In this document: in pieces, positions 34,171 to 45,529 of the stretch
Layout: every line of letters starts with the position of its first letter
Position numbering within the stretch: position 1 is the first letter of the stretch
From: Alphaproteobacteria bacterium
GTDB lineage: Bacteria > Pseudomonadota > Alphaproteobacteria > UBA6615
Assembly: GCA_011087645.1 (NCBI GenBank)
Contig: JAALLF010000002.1
Location: 62,001-126,000 of the forward strand
Direction: 5' to 3'
Length of the DNA stretch: 64,000 nucleotides
Notes under the pieces: model-generated
Seen by the model: only the letters and a program-made list of their open reading frames with translations
What the model was told of the DNA's origin: nothing
Database searches by the model: none
Program-made: the position numbers and the translations under genes

Positions 34171-34362
34171 AGAAACGCTTGTCCGGTTGGGCGAGAATCA
34201 AGGCGCACGCATGTGTCCATGCAGCCTCGTATGGACGCGATTGGTTACCAGTTGTTAAACGGCATGAAATTAGCGTCGGCAATTATGGTTAACGACGGGC
34301 ACTCTAACATTCGCCACACAGTGTGCAACTGCCCACCATTCGCCGCTCTTACAGGGAGTTTG

Positions 34363-36622
<2,260 letters not shown>

Positions 36623-36664
36623 GGCGGCGGTTCCATACGATGGGGACCGCGTTCGTGCAACCGC

Positions 36665-37975
36665 CTATTGTGCCGCCGCCGCTTGGCTCGCAAACATCGA
36701 TTCCATCTCACGGCGGATTTGTACGGCCTGGCTGGTGGCATCGATATCGACATGGGCCCAGGTCACCGGCTGGTCTTTGGCAACAGCGGATTTCAGGTTG
36801 ACGCCGTGGGCCAGACCGATTGGCAGGCCGCCACAGGCCAGGCTGTCCTCGGCTGGCATCAGCTTGCCATAGACCGTGTAACCGCCTTCACCGTCCAGGG
36901 TTTCGCCGGCTTGCAGATCGCGCTTGGCGGTGGCGACGGCGTCGCCGCGAAAACCGGTGGGCTGGCCGGTGGCCTCGCCGCGCAGGGCAACGCTGGCGAC
37001 CGAGATGCCCAATTCCAGTCCGATCAGGTGGTATGGCTTCCACATTGCCGAATAACGGCCGGTTGCATCGGTTATCAGGCCGTACTCGGCGAAACAGGCG
37101 GCGACGTAGTCGCTCGGCGCTTCGAACACGACATAGACGCCCCAGCGCAGATCGCCGGCGACGTGGCGGCCGTCGCGTTCTTCCGACGAGATGACTTCGA
37201 CCTGTCCTTTGTGATGCAGCCGGCCGCCCTCGGCCTGGGGCCGCATGATGTGGGCCAAATCCTGCACACCGACCGGCGGAAACTCCAAACCGCCGGGCGC
37301 CGGGCTCAGTCCGGTGGCGTTGGCGACGGCGGCCATTTCGATCGCCGACTTGGTGCCGTCCAGGAAGGAATTGAACATTTGCGGGTTCATGCCGCCGGCC
37401 GCGGCCTGTTCGGGCGTGAGACCGTAATGCTGCCAGACATCGTCGGGGGTCACGTAATGATAACCATCGAGATATTTGGTGCCTTTGCCGGCGGCGATGA
37501 CATCGAGACCGCAGGCTCGCGCCCAATCGACCTGCTCGCAGATCAGCGCCGGCTGGTCGCCGTAAGCCAGCGAGTAGACGATCCCGGCTTGGCGCGCCCG
37601 TTCGGTGAGCAACGGTCCGGCCAGCACGTCGGCTTCGACATCGACCATGACGATATGTTTGCCGTGCTCGCAGCAGGCCAGCGCGTGGGCGATGCCGGCC
37701 GCGGGGCTGCCGGTGGCGTCGATCACCACGTCCACATCGTCGCCGGCGATCACCGCCATGGCGTCGTCGGTAATGAACGTCTCGCCGATGCCGGCGCGCG
37801 CGCAGGCGGCTTTGGCGCGGGCCGGGTCGAGATCGACCAGGGCGGCAATGTGTATGCCCGGGGTGCGGCCGGCCTGGGACAGATACATGGTGCCGAACTT
37901 GCCGGCGCCGATCAGCGCCACGCGCACCGGGTTGGCGGCGGCTTCGCGTTCGAGCAGCAGGCGATGGAGATTCAT
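36665..37975 (-). CDS. NAD(P)-binding oxidoreductase with SAF domain
   Basis: 436 residues. N-terminal Rossmann fold resembling homoserine dehydrogenase or Gfo/Idh enzymes: VRVALIGAGKFGTMYLSQAG, then DVVIDATGSPAAGIAHAL and HIVMVDVEADVLAGPLL. The C-terminal part (about 345-415: RDLQAGETLDGEGGYTVYG) is a SAF domain, as found in sialate/flagellar antifreeze-like and UxaA-type proteins. Such fusions are annotated as putative oxidoreductases acting on sugar acids or amino alcohols; the substrate is not known. The divergent neighbour is the AhpD-like gene, 82 bases away. Confidence 0.8.
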   Translation of the reverse strand: MNLHRLLLEREAAANPVRVALIGAGKFGTMYLSQAGRTPGIHIAALVDLDPARAKAACARAGIGETFITDDAMAVIAGDDVDVVIDATGSPAAGIAHALACCEHGKHIVMVDVEADVLAGPLLTERARQAGIVYSLAYGDQPALICEQVDWARACGLDVIAAGKGTKYLDGYHYVTPDDVWQHYGLTPEQAAAGGMNPQMFNSFLDGTKSAIEMAAVANATGLSPAPGGLEFPPVGVQDLAHIMRPQAEGGRLHHKGQVEVISSEERDGRHVAGDLRWGVYVVFEAPSDYVAACFAEYGLITDATGRYSAMWKPYHLIGLELGISVASVALRGEATGQPTGFRGDAVATAKRDLQAGETLDGEGGYTVYGKLMPAEDSLACGGLPIGLAHGVNLKSAVAKDQPVTWAHVDIDATSQAVQIRREMESMFASQAAAAQ

Positions 37976-38057
37976 GGTCGCGTCTTCCCCGTTTGCGCAA
38001 TTTCTCGTTAGACTGTCGGGCCATATTACGCCCGACCGCCTTCAGGGAGAAATGCAG

Positions 38058-38615
38058 ATGAGCGACTATAACGAAAACGTCCGAATTTCCAGCGTATCCC
38101 GCGAGGCGTTTCCCGCCGATCGGGTGGATATCTACGACCACATCATGGAGACCCGCAAACTGACATTTATGGCCGATTTGTTCGCCACTATGGCGCACAG
38201 CCCCGGCGCGCTACAGGCGGTTGCCTCGGTCGGCGAGCATGTCCGCTTCCACAGCGTGCTCGACGAGGTGTTGCGCGAGATGGTCATCTGCACCGTGTCG
38301 CAAGAGGTCGGCAATTTCTACGAATGGTGCCACCATATCCACCGCATGCCCGACGATATGCGTGAGGCGGTGGGGACCCTGGCGGCGGAAGAATTACCCG
38401 CACCGCGGGGCCCGGCATTACGGTTTGCGCGAATGACGGCGAATAACGAGGCCGTCGATGACGCGCTGGTCGAGCAAGTCCGCGCGTCCTTGGGCGACCA
38501 GGGGTTGGTCGATCTGACGGTGATGGTCGGCTACTACCAACTGATCGGCACCTATTGCACCACGCTCCAGGTGCCCATCGAAGATGGCCTCGAGCGCCCG
38601 CCGTTTAAGAAGTAA
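38058..38615 (+). CDS. AhpD/carboxymuconolactone-decarboxylase-like protein
   Basis: 185 residues, all-helical by composition. The central EMVICTVSQEVGNFYEWCHH aligns with the AhpD/CMD core, where the usual CxxC pair would lie; here the redox pair is not present and only single cysteines remain. So the protein is probably not a peroxiredoxin reductase; the role is unknown. AGGGAGA at 38044-38050 fits a start at ATG 38058 better than ATG 38052. A composite inverted repeat follows directly after the stop. Confidence 0.7.
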   Translation: MSDYNENVRISSVSREAFPADRVDIYDHIMETRKLTFMADLFATMAHSPGALQAVASVGEHVRFHSVLDEVLREMVICTVSQEVGNFYEWCHHIHRMPDDMREAVGTLAAEELPAPRGPALRFARMTANNEAVDDALVEQVRASLGDQGLVDLTVMVGYYQLIGTYCTTLQVPIEDGLERPPFKK

Positions 38616-38616
38616 G

Positions 38617-38790
38617 CCCCTCTCCCTCCGGGAGAGGGGTTGGGGTGAGGGGAAATAGTGCTACGACAGCACACCTGCCGAAGTGCGAGATCTCTCGCTT
38701 TGGTTTGCAAACAGTTGAGTTGTGCCCGGTCCGCTTCGTCCCCTCACCCGGCTCGCTTGCGCTCGCCACCCTCTCCCGCCGGGAGAGGGT
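38617..38790. repeat. Composite inverted-repeat element between convergent genes
   Basis: Two hairpins flank the element: CCCCTCTCCC/GGGAGAGGGG at 38617-38639 (perfect ten-base stem) and ACCCTCTCCC/GGGAGAGGGT at 38768-38790 (perfect ten-base stem). Between them GGGTGAGGGG (38643-38652) is complementary to CCCCTCACCC (38740-38749). The whole block can fold as one long cruciform. The CCCTCTCCC and CTCGCTTGCGCTCG words recur in intergenic repeats of many alphaproteobacteria. It may act as a bidirectional terminator for the two convergent genes. Confidence 0.8.
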
Positions 38791-38793
38791 TAA

Positions 38794-39597
38794 TCACTCC
38801 GCCGCGGTGGCGTTTTCGCGGGCGAGTTCGATGAGGCAATCGTCGGGCAGGGGTTCGATGGGGGCGAAATCGCGGTGGGCGATCCACTCGTCGCGCTTGA
38901 ACTGGCGAATGTGGTTGTCCACGTGGCACAGGCTCAGATAGACGATGGTGCGGTCCCACGGGCTGATATTGCCCGGCGAGGCGTGCACCAGGTTCGAATG
39001 GAACAGCAGGAGCGAGCCAGGTTTGCCACGCGGCGCGACCATGCCGCCTTCTTCCGCCAGGCGGGTGACGGTTTGTTTGTCGAGCGTCCATAGCGGGTAC
39101 GAGGTGGTCAGCGTGTCGTGGCCGGCCTCGATCACCCCGGCCTTGTGGCTACGTGGAATGAACATTAACGGGCCGTTGAATTCGGTCACCTCTTCTAAGA
39201 ACAGGGCGATATTCATGGCCCGGGGCTCGGGCATCAGATCGTCGCGCGCCCAAGTGCCGTAATCCTGGTGCCACTGCCAGACATCGCCGTCGAAGGCGGC
39301 TTTGCCGTTGATCTTGAATTGGTGCATGTAGACCGGCCCGTCGACCAGTTGCATGACCGGATCGAGCAGGCGCGGATGGGCGCCTAGGCGGCGAAACGCT
39401 TCGTTATAGGTATGGGCGGCAAAGGCGGTGCGCACCGCCTCGCCGTCCTTCTCGCGCCAGACCTCGTCGCGGCGCATGGCGAAGATTTTCGGCACCTCGC
39501 CCATCAGCACGTCGATTTCATCTTGGGAAAAGACGTCCGGCAGGAAGACCCAGCCTTCCTGGTCAAATTCGGCAAGTTGTTCGCTGGTCAATTGCAT
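38794..39597 (-). CDS. Phytanoyl-CoA dioxygenase (PhyH) family protein
   Basis: 267 residues of the Fe(II)/2-oxoglutarate oxygenase fold. The iron site is visible as WHQDYGTWARDD (His-x-Asp) and the distal histidine in FHSNLVHASPGN; the 2-oxoglutarate arginine is probably the Arg in PWDRTIVYLSL. The segment GPLMFIPRSHKAG is shared with ectoine hydroxylase and its relatives. No ectoine genes are in the window, so the substrate is open. Start ATG 39597 is chosen over an unconserved upstream extension. Confidence 0.85.
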   Translation of the reverse strand: MQLTSEQLAEFDQEGWVFLPDVFSQDEIDVLMGEVPKIFAMRRDEVWREKDGEAVRTAFAAHTYNEAFRRLGAHPRLLDPVMQLVDGPVYMHQFKINGKAAFDGDVWQWHQDYGTWARDDLMPEPRAMNIALFLEEVTEFNGPLMFIPRSHKAGVIEAGHDTLTTSYPLWTLDKQTVTRLAEEGGMVAPRGKPGSLLLFHSNLVHASPGNISPWDRTIVYLSLCHVDNHIRQFKRDEWIAHRDFAPIEPLPDDCLIELARENATAAE

Positions 39598-39753
39598 GGC
39601 GCTATCCCCGTTTGGACGGGCGGTGGTTGTTAATCTTTGCCAATTATACCCAAGCCAGTGCGGGTCCGCGAGCACACAAACTTGGCCCGCGGCGAGTCGG
39701 TGCCATAGGGTTACCTATGCACGGATATTTCACAGACGAGTCGGATTGAACGG

Positions 39754-40101
39754 GTGGTACTGGAACTCTTACAAAAGGCCATCGAATTGGCAGCCAACCC
39801 CTTTGCCTTGGTCGGCTATATCGGCCTCGGCGTCTATTCCCAGACCCTGTGGCGGGCGCTGAAATACGGTTTCCTATGGGGCGCGGCGATCTTTATTTTC
39901 TCCCTCGCCCTGGGTAGCCCGCAACCGCTCCAGTTCGATGCGCTGGCGGTACGCTTTGCACTACAACTGGCCGGGGCGATCATCATTACGGTCGGCATTT
40001 TCTATCTCTACCGCATGCTGCTGAAGGGTAAGGGCGGCGGCGGGTCGACCCCGACAAACGGTTCGCGCAAACCGCCGCCCAAGCTGCGCCGGGTGAAATA
40101 G
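39754..40101 (+). CDS. Small membrane protein, first of three related genes
   Basis: 115 residues with an amphipathic N-terminus, three hydrophobic segments (about 15-32, 36-53 and 66-88) and a basic, Gly/Pro-rich tail. I do not recognise a named family. The stretch GYIGLGVYSQTLWRALKYGF followed by a conserved glycine-bracketed QPLQFD is echoed in the next two proteins. It starts at GTG 39754. No enzyme motif is visible. Confidence 0.65.
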   Translation: MVLELLQKAIELAANPFALVGYIGLGVYSQTLWRALKYGFLWGAAIFIFSLALGSPQPLQFDALAVRFALQLAGAIIITVGIFYLYRMLLKGKGGGGSTPTNGSRKPPPKLRRVK

Positions 40102-40196
40102 CGGGCGGAATTCCGTGCTTTAGTATTGGCAGACGCCGATTGGTCCGCGAGAAATTGTGCGACATGCTCAACCTATGCGGTATCTCGCGACCCAAT

Positions 40197-40580
40197 ATGA
40201 GTGAACGAGAGATAGTTATACTCGTTGTGGCGATCGCACATGTGGTCGGTGTATTGGGATATTTCTACAACGGCCTCCACGCCGAGACGTTCAGACGCGC
40301 TGCAATGTTCAGTGTGTTATGGGCCGTTGGGATTCTTTTATTATTGATCGCCCTCGGCGGAGAGCAACCTCTCGCGTTCGTCCCGTGTGTCTGGGTGCAC
40401 GATAACGGCACGATCGTCTACTGGGCCGCTGATATTGCGTCGTCACAGTTTGAATGGTTGGCGGTGTGTTTCGCCGGCTACCTGATCTTCGCGATCATGG
40501 TCACTGTCGTTGGATATAATTGGCGTCGGGATGAGGATGGGGGTTTTGCCGACGGTGGGGGTGACTTTGGAGATTGTTAG
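40197..40580 (+). CDS. Small membrane protein, second of three related genes
   Basis: 127 residues; begins MSEREIVILVVAIAHVVGVL. Three or four hydrophobic segments are visible (about 5-25, 39-56 and 91-111), with a loop QPLAFVPCVWVHDNG between them and a Gly/Asp-rich tail. It resembles the third protein: MSEREIV against TEREIIE at the start and EWLAVCFAGYLIFAIMVTVV against KGLAVCFAVNQIVAIVLTVV later. The start at 40197 is preferred to a further-upstream GTG or ATG because of this match. Confidence 0.65.
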   Translation: MSEREIVILVVAIAHVVGVLGYFYNGLHAETFRRAAMFSVLWAVGILLLLIALGGEQPLAFVPCVWVHDNGTIVYWAADIASSQFEWLAVCFAGYLIFAIMVTVVGYNWRRDEDGGFADGGGDFGDC

Positions 40581-40673
40581 GTTTTTTTACGAGCTGCACC
40601 GGGCTCAGTGCCTGTATTGAAAGTGTAAAAATAAGTCCTATATTCTACTTATGCGATTTATTTGCAGCTTAAA

Positions 40674-41033
40674 TTGACAGAACGGGAGATTATTGAACTT
40701 ATAGGACTGCTCGTCGTTTTTTCCGGTTTGGCAGGCTATTACGGTTCGGCCTTTTTCGCGAAGACGCTTTTGCGGGCGTTAGTGTTCAACCTTTTTTTGG
40801 GCGTTGCGCTATATACCGTAATGGGCACCCTAAAGAGTGCGAGTCCGCTTGGGTTTGATGTGTTGGCTGCGTGTAATGGCTTACATCAGATCGGCACGAT
40901 AAAGTTCGACGGGAGCGCCTATACGTCGAGTATGTTTAAGGGGTTGGCTGTGTGCTTTGCCGTAAACCAGATCGTCGCGATTGTCCTGACAGTGGTATTT
41001 TATCTCGACCGTTGGATTTACGATCGGGTGTAA
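40674..41033 (+). CDS. Small membrane protein, third of three related genes
   Basis: 119 residues from TTG 40674 (TEREIIELIGLLVVFSGL); TTG 40662 is an alternative four codons upstream. Hydrophobic segments lie at about 5-25, 35-52 and 87-110. GYYGSAFFAKTLLRALVFNL and SASPLGFDVLAAC line up with the corresponding parts of the two preceding proteins. Codon use is more AT-rich than elsewhere, and the 90 bases before it are AT-rich too. Function unknown. Confidence 0.6.
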   Translation: MTEREIIELIGLLVVFSGLAGYYGSAFFAKTLLRALVFNLFLGVALYTVMGTLKSASPLGFDVLAACNGLHQIGTIKFDGSAYTSSMFKGLAVCFAVNQIVAIVLTVVFYLDRWIYDRV

Positions 41034-41079
41034 ATTGTGACGCATAGTAATAAAGCGCCCCATGAAATAGCTCCCCGAT

Positions 41080-41691
41080 CTAATTACCACTCATCAACCG
41101 TGACAGCGTCTGGCCATCCTCCGATCCGCCGGCGAGAGCGCCGGCGACATTTTGCTGGTCGGCGGCCGAGCGGTTCTGGCTGAGTTTGAACTTGCCCTCC
41201 AGCCGCGCGATGGGAATTTCGAACCCGACGATGCCTTTGAGCATACCTTCGATGAAGGCCGGCGGTTGGCCGTCCATATTCCAGGACGGCGACCGGCCGG
41301 CCTCGTGGTTGGCGACCAGGCGTTCCTGTTGGGCGCGCAGTTCGCCCGGGTCGTCGACGATGCGCGGCGTGCCGTAGGCTTCGACGACGGCATAGTTCCA
41401 GGTCGGCACCGCCGGCGCGTCCGGCGTGTACCAGCTCGGCGAGACGTAGCTATGGGGGCCGCGAAATACCACCAGTGCTTCGCCGGCGAAGTTCTGCCAG
41501 TGGGGATTGGCCCGCGCCATATGGGCTTGCAGCGCGCCGTTGGGACCCTTGGCGCGGTCGAGCACGAAGGGCAGGTGCGAGACCGACGGCGTCGGGTCGC
41601 CGTTAGTGATCAACATGGCGAAATCATAGGCCTCGATCAGACCATGCAACCGCGCCATATCGGTCACGGCGAATTCCTGGGGGAGATACAT
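41080..41691 (-). CDS. PaiB-like FMN-binding protein
   Basis: 203 residues, the split-barrel flavin-binding fold of the 'FMN-binding negative transcriptional regulator' (PaiB) family. Seen: MYLPQEFAVTDMARLHGLIE, PSVSHLPFVLD, FRGPHSYVSPSWY and VPTWNYAVVEAYG, and the C-terminal GFEIPIARLEGKFKLSQNR. The regulatory name comes from Bacillus PaiB; most members are probably small flavin- or pyridoxal-binding enzymes. It is separated from sdhB by the sdh terminator and is its own unit. Confidence 0.9.
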   Translation of the reverse strand: MYLPQEFAVTDMARLHGLIEAYDFAMLITNGDPTPSVSHLPFVLDRAKGPNGALQAHMARANPHWQNFAGEALVVFRGPHSYVSPSWYTPDAPAVPTWNYAVVEAYGTPRIVDDPGELRAQQERLVANHEAGRSPSWNMDGQPPAFIEGMLKGIVGFEIPIARLEGKFKLSQNRSAADQQNVAGALAGGSEDGQTLSRLMSGN

Positions 41692-41733
41692 GGCTTTCTC
41701 CTTATCGAAGGATTAAATGCGTTTTCTCGACAT

Positions 41734-41764
41734 AAAAAAGGGCCGCCAGGATATCCGGCGACCC
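41734..41764 (-). terminator. Intrinsic terminator of sdhCDAB
   Basis: On the minus strand a GC-rich stem-loop (41764-41740, GGGTCGCCGG pairing with a partly mismatched complement) is followed by six T residues (41739-41734). It lies about 30 bases behind the sdhB stop and ahead of the PaiB-like gene. Confidence 0.75.
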
Positions 41765-41795
41765 TTGTGTCAAAGATATTCGCTGACTTGCCGAA

Positions 41796-42575
41796 TTAGA
41801 TTTGCCGCTCCAGCATCATTTTCTTGATCTCGGCGATGGCCTTCGCCGGGTTCAGGCTTTTCGGGCAGGTCTTGGCGCAGTTCATGATGGTGTGGCAGCG
41901 GTACAGGCGGAACGGGTCTTCCAACTGGTCGAGCCGGTCGCCGGTCGCCTCGTCGCGGCTGTCAGCTAGCCAGCGATAGGCCTGCAGCAACACCGCTGGG
42001 CCCATATAGCGGTCGGCGTTCCACCAATAGCTCGGGCATGAGGTGGTGCAGCAGGCGCACAGGATGCATTCCCACAGACCATCGAGTTTCTCGCGTTCCT
42101 CGACCGATTGCAGGCGCTCGCGTTCCGGCGGCTGGCTGTCGGTTTTCAGCCACGGTTCGACTTCGCGGTACTGGGCGAAGAAATGGGTCATGTCGGGCAC
42201 CAGATCCTTCACCACCTCTTGATGCGGCAGCGGATAGATCTTCACATCGCCACTCACTTCCGAAGTAAATGACGTGCAGGCCAGGGTGTTGGTGCCGTCG
42301 ATATTCATGGCGCAGGAGCCGCACACGCCCTCGCGGCACGACCGCCGGAAGGTCAGACTCGGATCGATCTCGTTCTTGATCTTGATCAGCGCGTCGAGAA
42401 CCATCGGTCCGCAGGTGTCCATGTCCACGGTGTAGGTGTCGACACTCGGATTCTCGTCGTCATCGGGCGACCAGCGATACACCTTGAAGGTGCGCGTATT
42501 GCTGGCGCCCTCAGGCTTCGGCCAGGTCTTGCCGTCCTGAACTTTGGAGTTTCTGGGGAGTGCGAAATCAGCCAT
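41796..42575 (-). CDS. sdhB: Succinate dehydrogenase iron-sulfur subunit
   Basis: 259 residues. [2Fe-2S] ligands in [21 protein letters not shown], [4Fe-4S] in [16 protein letters not shown] and [3Fe-4S] in [17 protein letters not shown] are all present. Carries electrons from the SdhA flavin to ubiquinone at the membrane anchor. Last gene of sdhCDAB, 51 bases after sdhA. Confidence 0.98.
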   Translation of the reverse strand: MADFALPRNSKVQDGKTWPKPEGASNTRTFKVYRWSPDDDENPSVDTYTVDMDTCGPMVLDALIKIKNEIDPSLTFRRSCREGVCGSCAMNIDGTNTLACTSFTSEVSGDVKIYPLPHQEVVKDLVPDMTHFFAQYREVEPWLKTDSQPPERERLQSVEEREKLDGLWECILCACCTTSCPSYWWNADRYMGPAVLLQAYRWLADSRDEATGDRLDQLEDPFRLYRCHTIMNCAKTCPKSLNPAKAIAEIKKMMLERQI

Positions 42576-42626
42576 GTACCTTCAATCCTCTGTCACCCGT
42601 GTCGCGTCTTCGGCTCGGCAACCGGC

Positions 42627-44426
42627 CTAGTAAACGCGCGCCTTGGGCGGGAAGCTCTGCACTTCGTTGGTCAGCGGTTGCAGCACCACCGGGCGATAAT
42701 CGATGTTGGTTTTGCCCTTATCGTCGACCCAGCACAGGGTGTGCTTCATCCAATCCTCGTCGTCACGGTCGGGGAAATCTTCGCGGGCGTGGGCGCCGCG
42801 GCTTTCCGTGCGGTTGACCGCCGAGCCCAATGTGGCGACCGCCTGGGTCATCAGATTGTCGAGCTCCAGGGTCTCGACCAAATCGGTATTCCAGACCATC
42901 GAGCGGTCGGACACTTGCAGATCGTCGAGGCCGCCCCAAACCTGATCGAGCTTGTCGACGCCTTCCTGCAGAACTTCACCGGTGCGGAACACCGCGCAAT
43001 GGTCTTGCATGGTGCGCTGCATTTGCAGGCGCAGGTTTGATGTCGGTGTGCCGCCCGACGCGTGACGCAACCTGTCGAGGCGCGCCAGGGCGTTATCGCC
43101 GGCGTCCGGCGCCAGCGGCTTGTGGGCCTCACCCGGGGTGACGGTCTCCGCGGCCCGGTTGGCGGCGGCGCGGCCGAACACCACCAGATCGAGCAGCGAG
43201 TTGGAGCCCAGGCGGTTGGCGCCGTGCACCGAAACGCACGCCGCCTCGCCGATCGACATCAGGCCCGGTACCGAGGTGGCCGGATCGCCATTCTTCAAGG
43301 TAACGGCCTCGCCGTGATAGTTGGTGGGAATGCCGCCCATATTGTAGTGGCAGGTCGGCAGCACCGGGATCGGCTCCTTGGTCACATCGACGCCGGAGAA
43401 AATTCGCGCCGTCTCGGCGATGCCGGGCAGGCGCTGATGGATCACGTCGGCATCGAGATGTTCGAGATGCAGGTGGATATGATCGGCGTCGCCGCCGACC
43501 CCGCGGCCCTCGCGCATTTCGATGGTCATCGAGCGGCTGACCACATCGCGGCTGGCGAGATCCTTGGCCGACGGCGCATAGCGCTCCATGAACCGCTCGC
43601 CCTCGGAATTGGTCAGATAGCCGCCTTCGCCGCGCACACCTTCGGTGATCAGGCAGCCCGCGCCGTAAATGCCGGTCGGGTGGAATTGTACGAATTCCAT
43701 ATCCTGCAAGGGCATGCCGGCCCGCGCCGCCATAGCAACGCCGTCGCCGGTCTGGGTATGGGCGCCGGTACACGAGAAGTAGGTGCGGCCATAGCCGCCG
43801 GTCGCGACCACGGTTTGATGGGCGCGGAAGCGGTGGATGGTGCCGTCGTCGAGGTTCCAGGCCATAACGCCGCGGCACGAGCCGTCTTCGTCCATGATCA
43901 GGTCGAGGGCGAAATACTCGATGAAAAATTCGGCGTCGAAGCGCAGGGCCTGCTGATAGAGCGTGTGCAGGATGGCGTGACCGGTGCGGTCGGCGGCGGC
44001 GCAGGTGCGCTGCGCGGTGCCTTCGCCGTAATTGGTGGTCATGCCGCCGAACGGGCGCTGATAAATCTTGCCTTCTTCGGTGCGGCTGAACGGAACGCCT
44101 TGATGTTCCAGCTCGATGATCGCCGGCATCGCCTCGCGCACCATGTATTCAATGGCGTCCTGATCTCCCAGCCAGTCGGCGCCCTTGACGGTGTCGTACA
44201 TGTGCCAGCGCCAATCGTCCTTGCCCATATTGCCCAGCGCCGCCGAAATGCCACCTTGCGCGGCGACGGTGTGGGAGCGGGTCGGGAAGACTTTGGTGAT
44301 ACAGGCCGTCTTCAGGCCCTTATTAGCCATGCCGAAAGTGGCGCGCAGACCGGCGCCGCCGGCGCCAATGACCACCACATCGTAATCATGGTCGATAATT
44401 TCATAGCTGCCATTGGTCGCCATCAC
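42627..44426 (-). CDS. sdhA: Succinate dehydrogenase flavoprotein subunit
   Basis: 599 residues. FAD-binding [18 protein letters not shown], the covalently flavinylated histidine in [39 protein letters not shown] at the active site and the catalytic arginine region in the [10 protein letters not shown] block are all seen. Its start overlaps the sdhD stop by four bases (ATGA), so translation is coupled. Confidence 0.98.
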   Translation of the reverse strand: MMATNGSYEIIDHDYDVVVIGAGGAGLRATFGMANKGLKTACITKVFPTRSHTVAAQGGISAALGNMGKDDWRWHMYDTVKGADWLGDQDAIEYMVREAMPAIIELEHQGVPFSRTEEGKIYQRPFGGMTTNYGEGTAQRTCAAADRTGHAILHTLYQQALRFDAEFFIEYFALDLIMDEDGSCRGVMAWNLDDGTIHRFRAHQTVVATGGYGRTYFSCTGAHTQTGDGVAMAARAGMPLQDMEFVQFHPTGIYGAGCLITEGVRGEGGYLTNSEGERFMERYAPSAKDLASRDVVSRSMTIEMREGRGVGGDADHIHLHLEHLDADVIHQRLPGIAETARIFSGVDVTKEPIPVLPTCHYNMGGIPTNYHGEAVTLKNGDPATSVPGLMSIGEAACVSVHGANRLGSNSLLDLVVFGRAAANRAAETVTPGEAHKPLAPDAGDNALARLDRLRHASGGTPTSNLRLQMQRTMQDHCAVFRTGEVLQEGVDKLDQVWGGLDDLQVSDRSMVWNTDLVETLELDNLMTQAVATLGSAVNRTESRGAHAREDFPDRDDEDWMKHTLCWVDDKGKTNIDYRPVVLQPLTNEVQSFPPKARVY

Positions 44427-44806
44427 GAACCTCCAAATGCAATCGAAAGCACAGCGAATATCGCGGCCAGCGCCAGCACGATTGCCGCGCCTTTGACGAA
44501 AAGCAGCAATCCGATTTCAACCGGCTTCTTATGCACATAATCTTCAATCACCACCTGTAATCCCAACTGGGCATGGTGGAAGGTGGCGACGATGAGCAAA
44601 ATAAGCAGCACCGCCGTTACCGGGTTGCCGATGAAGGCGCGCGCCGTTGCGTGGTCGCTGCCGGTCGCCGCGACCATGGCGATAACAAACCAAATTGTCA
44701 GCGGCACCAGCGCCACGGCGGTTAGCCGCTGCGCCCACCAATGTTGAGTACCCGATTTTGCCGAGCCGAGGCCGCGGGCGCGGCCGAGGGGCGATCGTAG
44801 GCTCAT
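44423..44806 (-). CDS. sdhD: Succinate dehydrogenase membrane anchor SdhD
   Basis: 127 residues, three membrane segments. [25 protein letters not shown] at the start of the first helix and [18 protein letters not shown] with the heme-ligand histidine region are typical of proteobacterial SdhD. Overlaps sdhA by four bases and starts one base after sdhC. Confidence 0.94.
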   Translation of the reverse strand: MSLRSPLGRARGLGSAKSGTQHWWAQRLTAVALVPLTIWFVIAMVAATGSDHATARAFIGNPVTAVLLILLIVATFHHAQLGLQVVIEDYVHKKPVEIGLLLFVKGAAIVLALAAIFAVLSIAFGGS

Positions 44807-44807
44807 C

Positions 44808-45200
44808 TCAACCTCCCAACGCGGCGTAACCGCCGACCCAACTGACCAAGGTGAGAACGATCGAGACGATCACCACCAGCCAGCCGGTCGTGTATGCCGT
44901 CGGCAGCTCAAACCCCCAGCCGATGTCCCAGGCCAAATGGCGGATGCCGTTGGCGAGGTGGTAGAACAACGCGAAGGTCCAGCCCAAAAGCAGCAACCGG
45001 CCCAGTATCGAGCCAATAAAGCCTTGCGCGGTCGCATAAGCGTCGGGTCCGCTGGCCGCCGCGATGAGCCACCACACCAGCAGCAGCGTCCCAATCGCCA
45101 GGGCGACGCCGGTAAGGCGGTGAAGGATCGACAGCATCGATGTGAGCTGCGGCCGATAGACCTGTAAATGAGGTGACAAGGGACGGTTATTGGTCGCCAT
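44808..45200 (-). CDS. sdhC: Succinate dehydrogenase cytochrome b556 subunit SdhC
   Basis: 130 residues, three membrane segments. RPLSPHLQVYRPQLTSMLSI and the following HRLTG form the quinone-site signature, and HLANGIRHLAWDIG carries the heme b histidine. ATG 45200 is the family start; a 60-residue longer frame upstream is not conserved and overlaps regulatory DNA. First gene of sdhCDAB, reading away from the large non-coding region. Confidence 0.95.
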   Translation of the reverse strand: MATNNRPLSPHLQVYRPQLTSMLSILHRLTGVALAIGTLLLVWWLIAAASGPDAYATAQGFIGSILGRLLLLGWTFALFYHLANGIRHLAWDIGWGFELPTAYTTGWLVVIVSIVLTLVSWVGGYAALGG

Positions 45201-45446
45201 GAACCTTTTACTCCGGAGCTTCCCGCCTATCGACAACGCCGTTATTGCGAACGGTCGAGGCCCCACGGAGCGCCGCGACCAAGCAGTGAGTGAAGAATGC
45301 AGAGCGGTTGCCCGGCAGGTGTCGACAAGCAAAATTGGTTTAGACCGGCGGATTGTGTTCGTCAATCGCAGCACCGGCAATAACGCGCCTTTTCCCGCGC
45401 GATTGGCTGACTCTCGTTTGCATATTTCGGTGTTGCGCCAGGCGCC

Positions 45447-45495
45447 TGTGGAAAAGCTGTGGAGGAGTTGTGTTCACAATCGCGATTTATGCACA
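45447..45495. promoter_or_regulatory. DnaA-box-like cluster upstream of sdhC and the large RNA
   Basis: TTATGCACA at 45487-45495 matches the DnaA box TTATNCACA exactly. TGTGGAAAA (45447-45455) and TGTGGAGGA (45459-45467) on the other strand are imperfect versions, all within 50 bases. The remainder of 45201-45530 holds no gene; it should contain the sdh promoter, but I found no convincing -35/-10 pair on either strand. The boxes may reflect DnaA control or chance. Confidence 0.35.
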
Positions 45496-45529
45496 AGATT
45501 CTTACTGATATCCGCTTTTTCGAGTTGCC

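Noticed and set aside
36888..38198. 436-codon minus-strand frame overlapping the SAF oxidoreductase
   Set aside because: Runs in another frame of the same strand over a gene with clear Rossmann motifs; Arg-rich without known domains.
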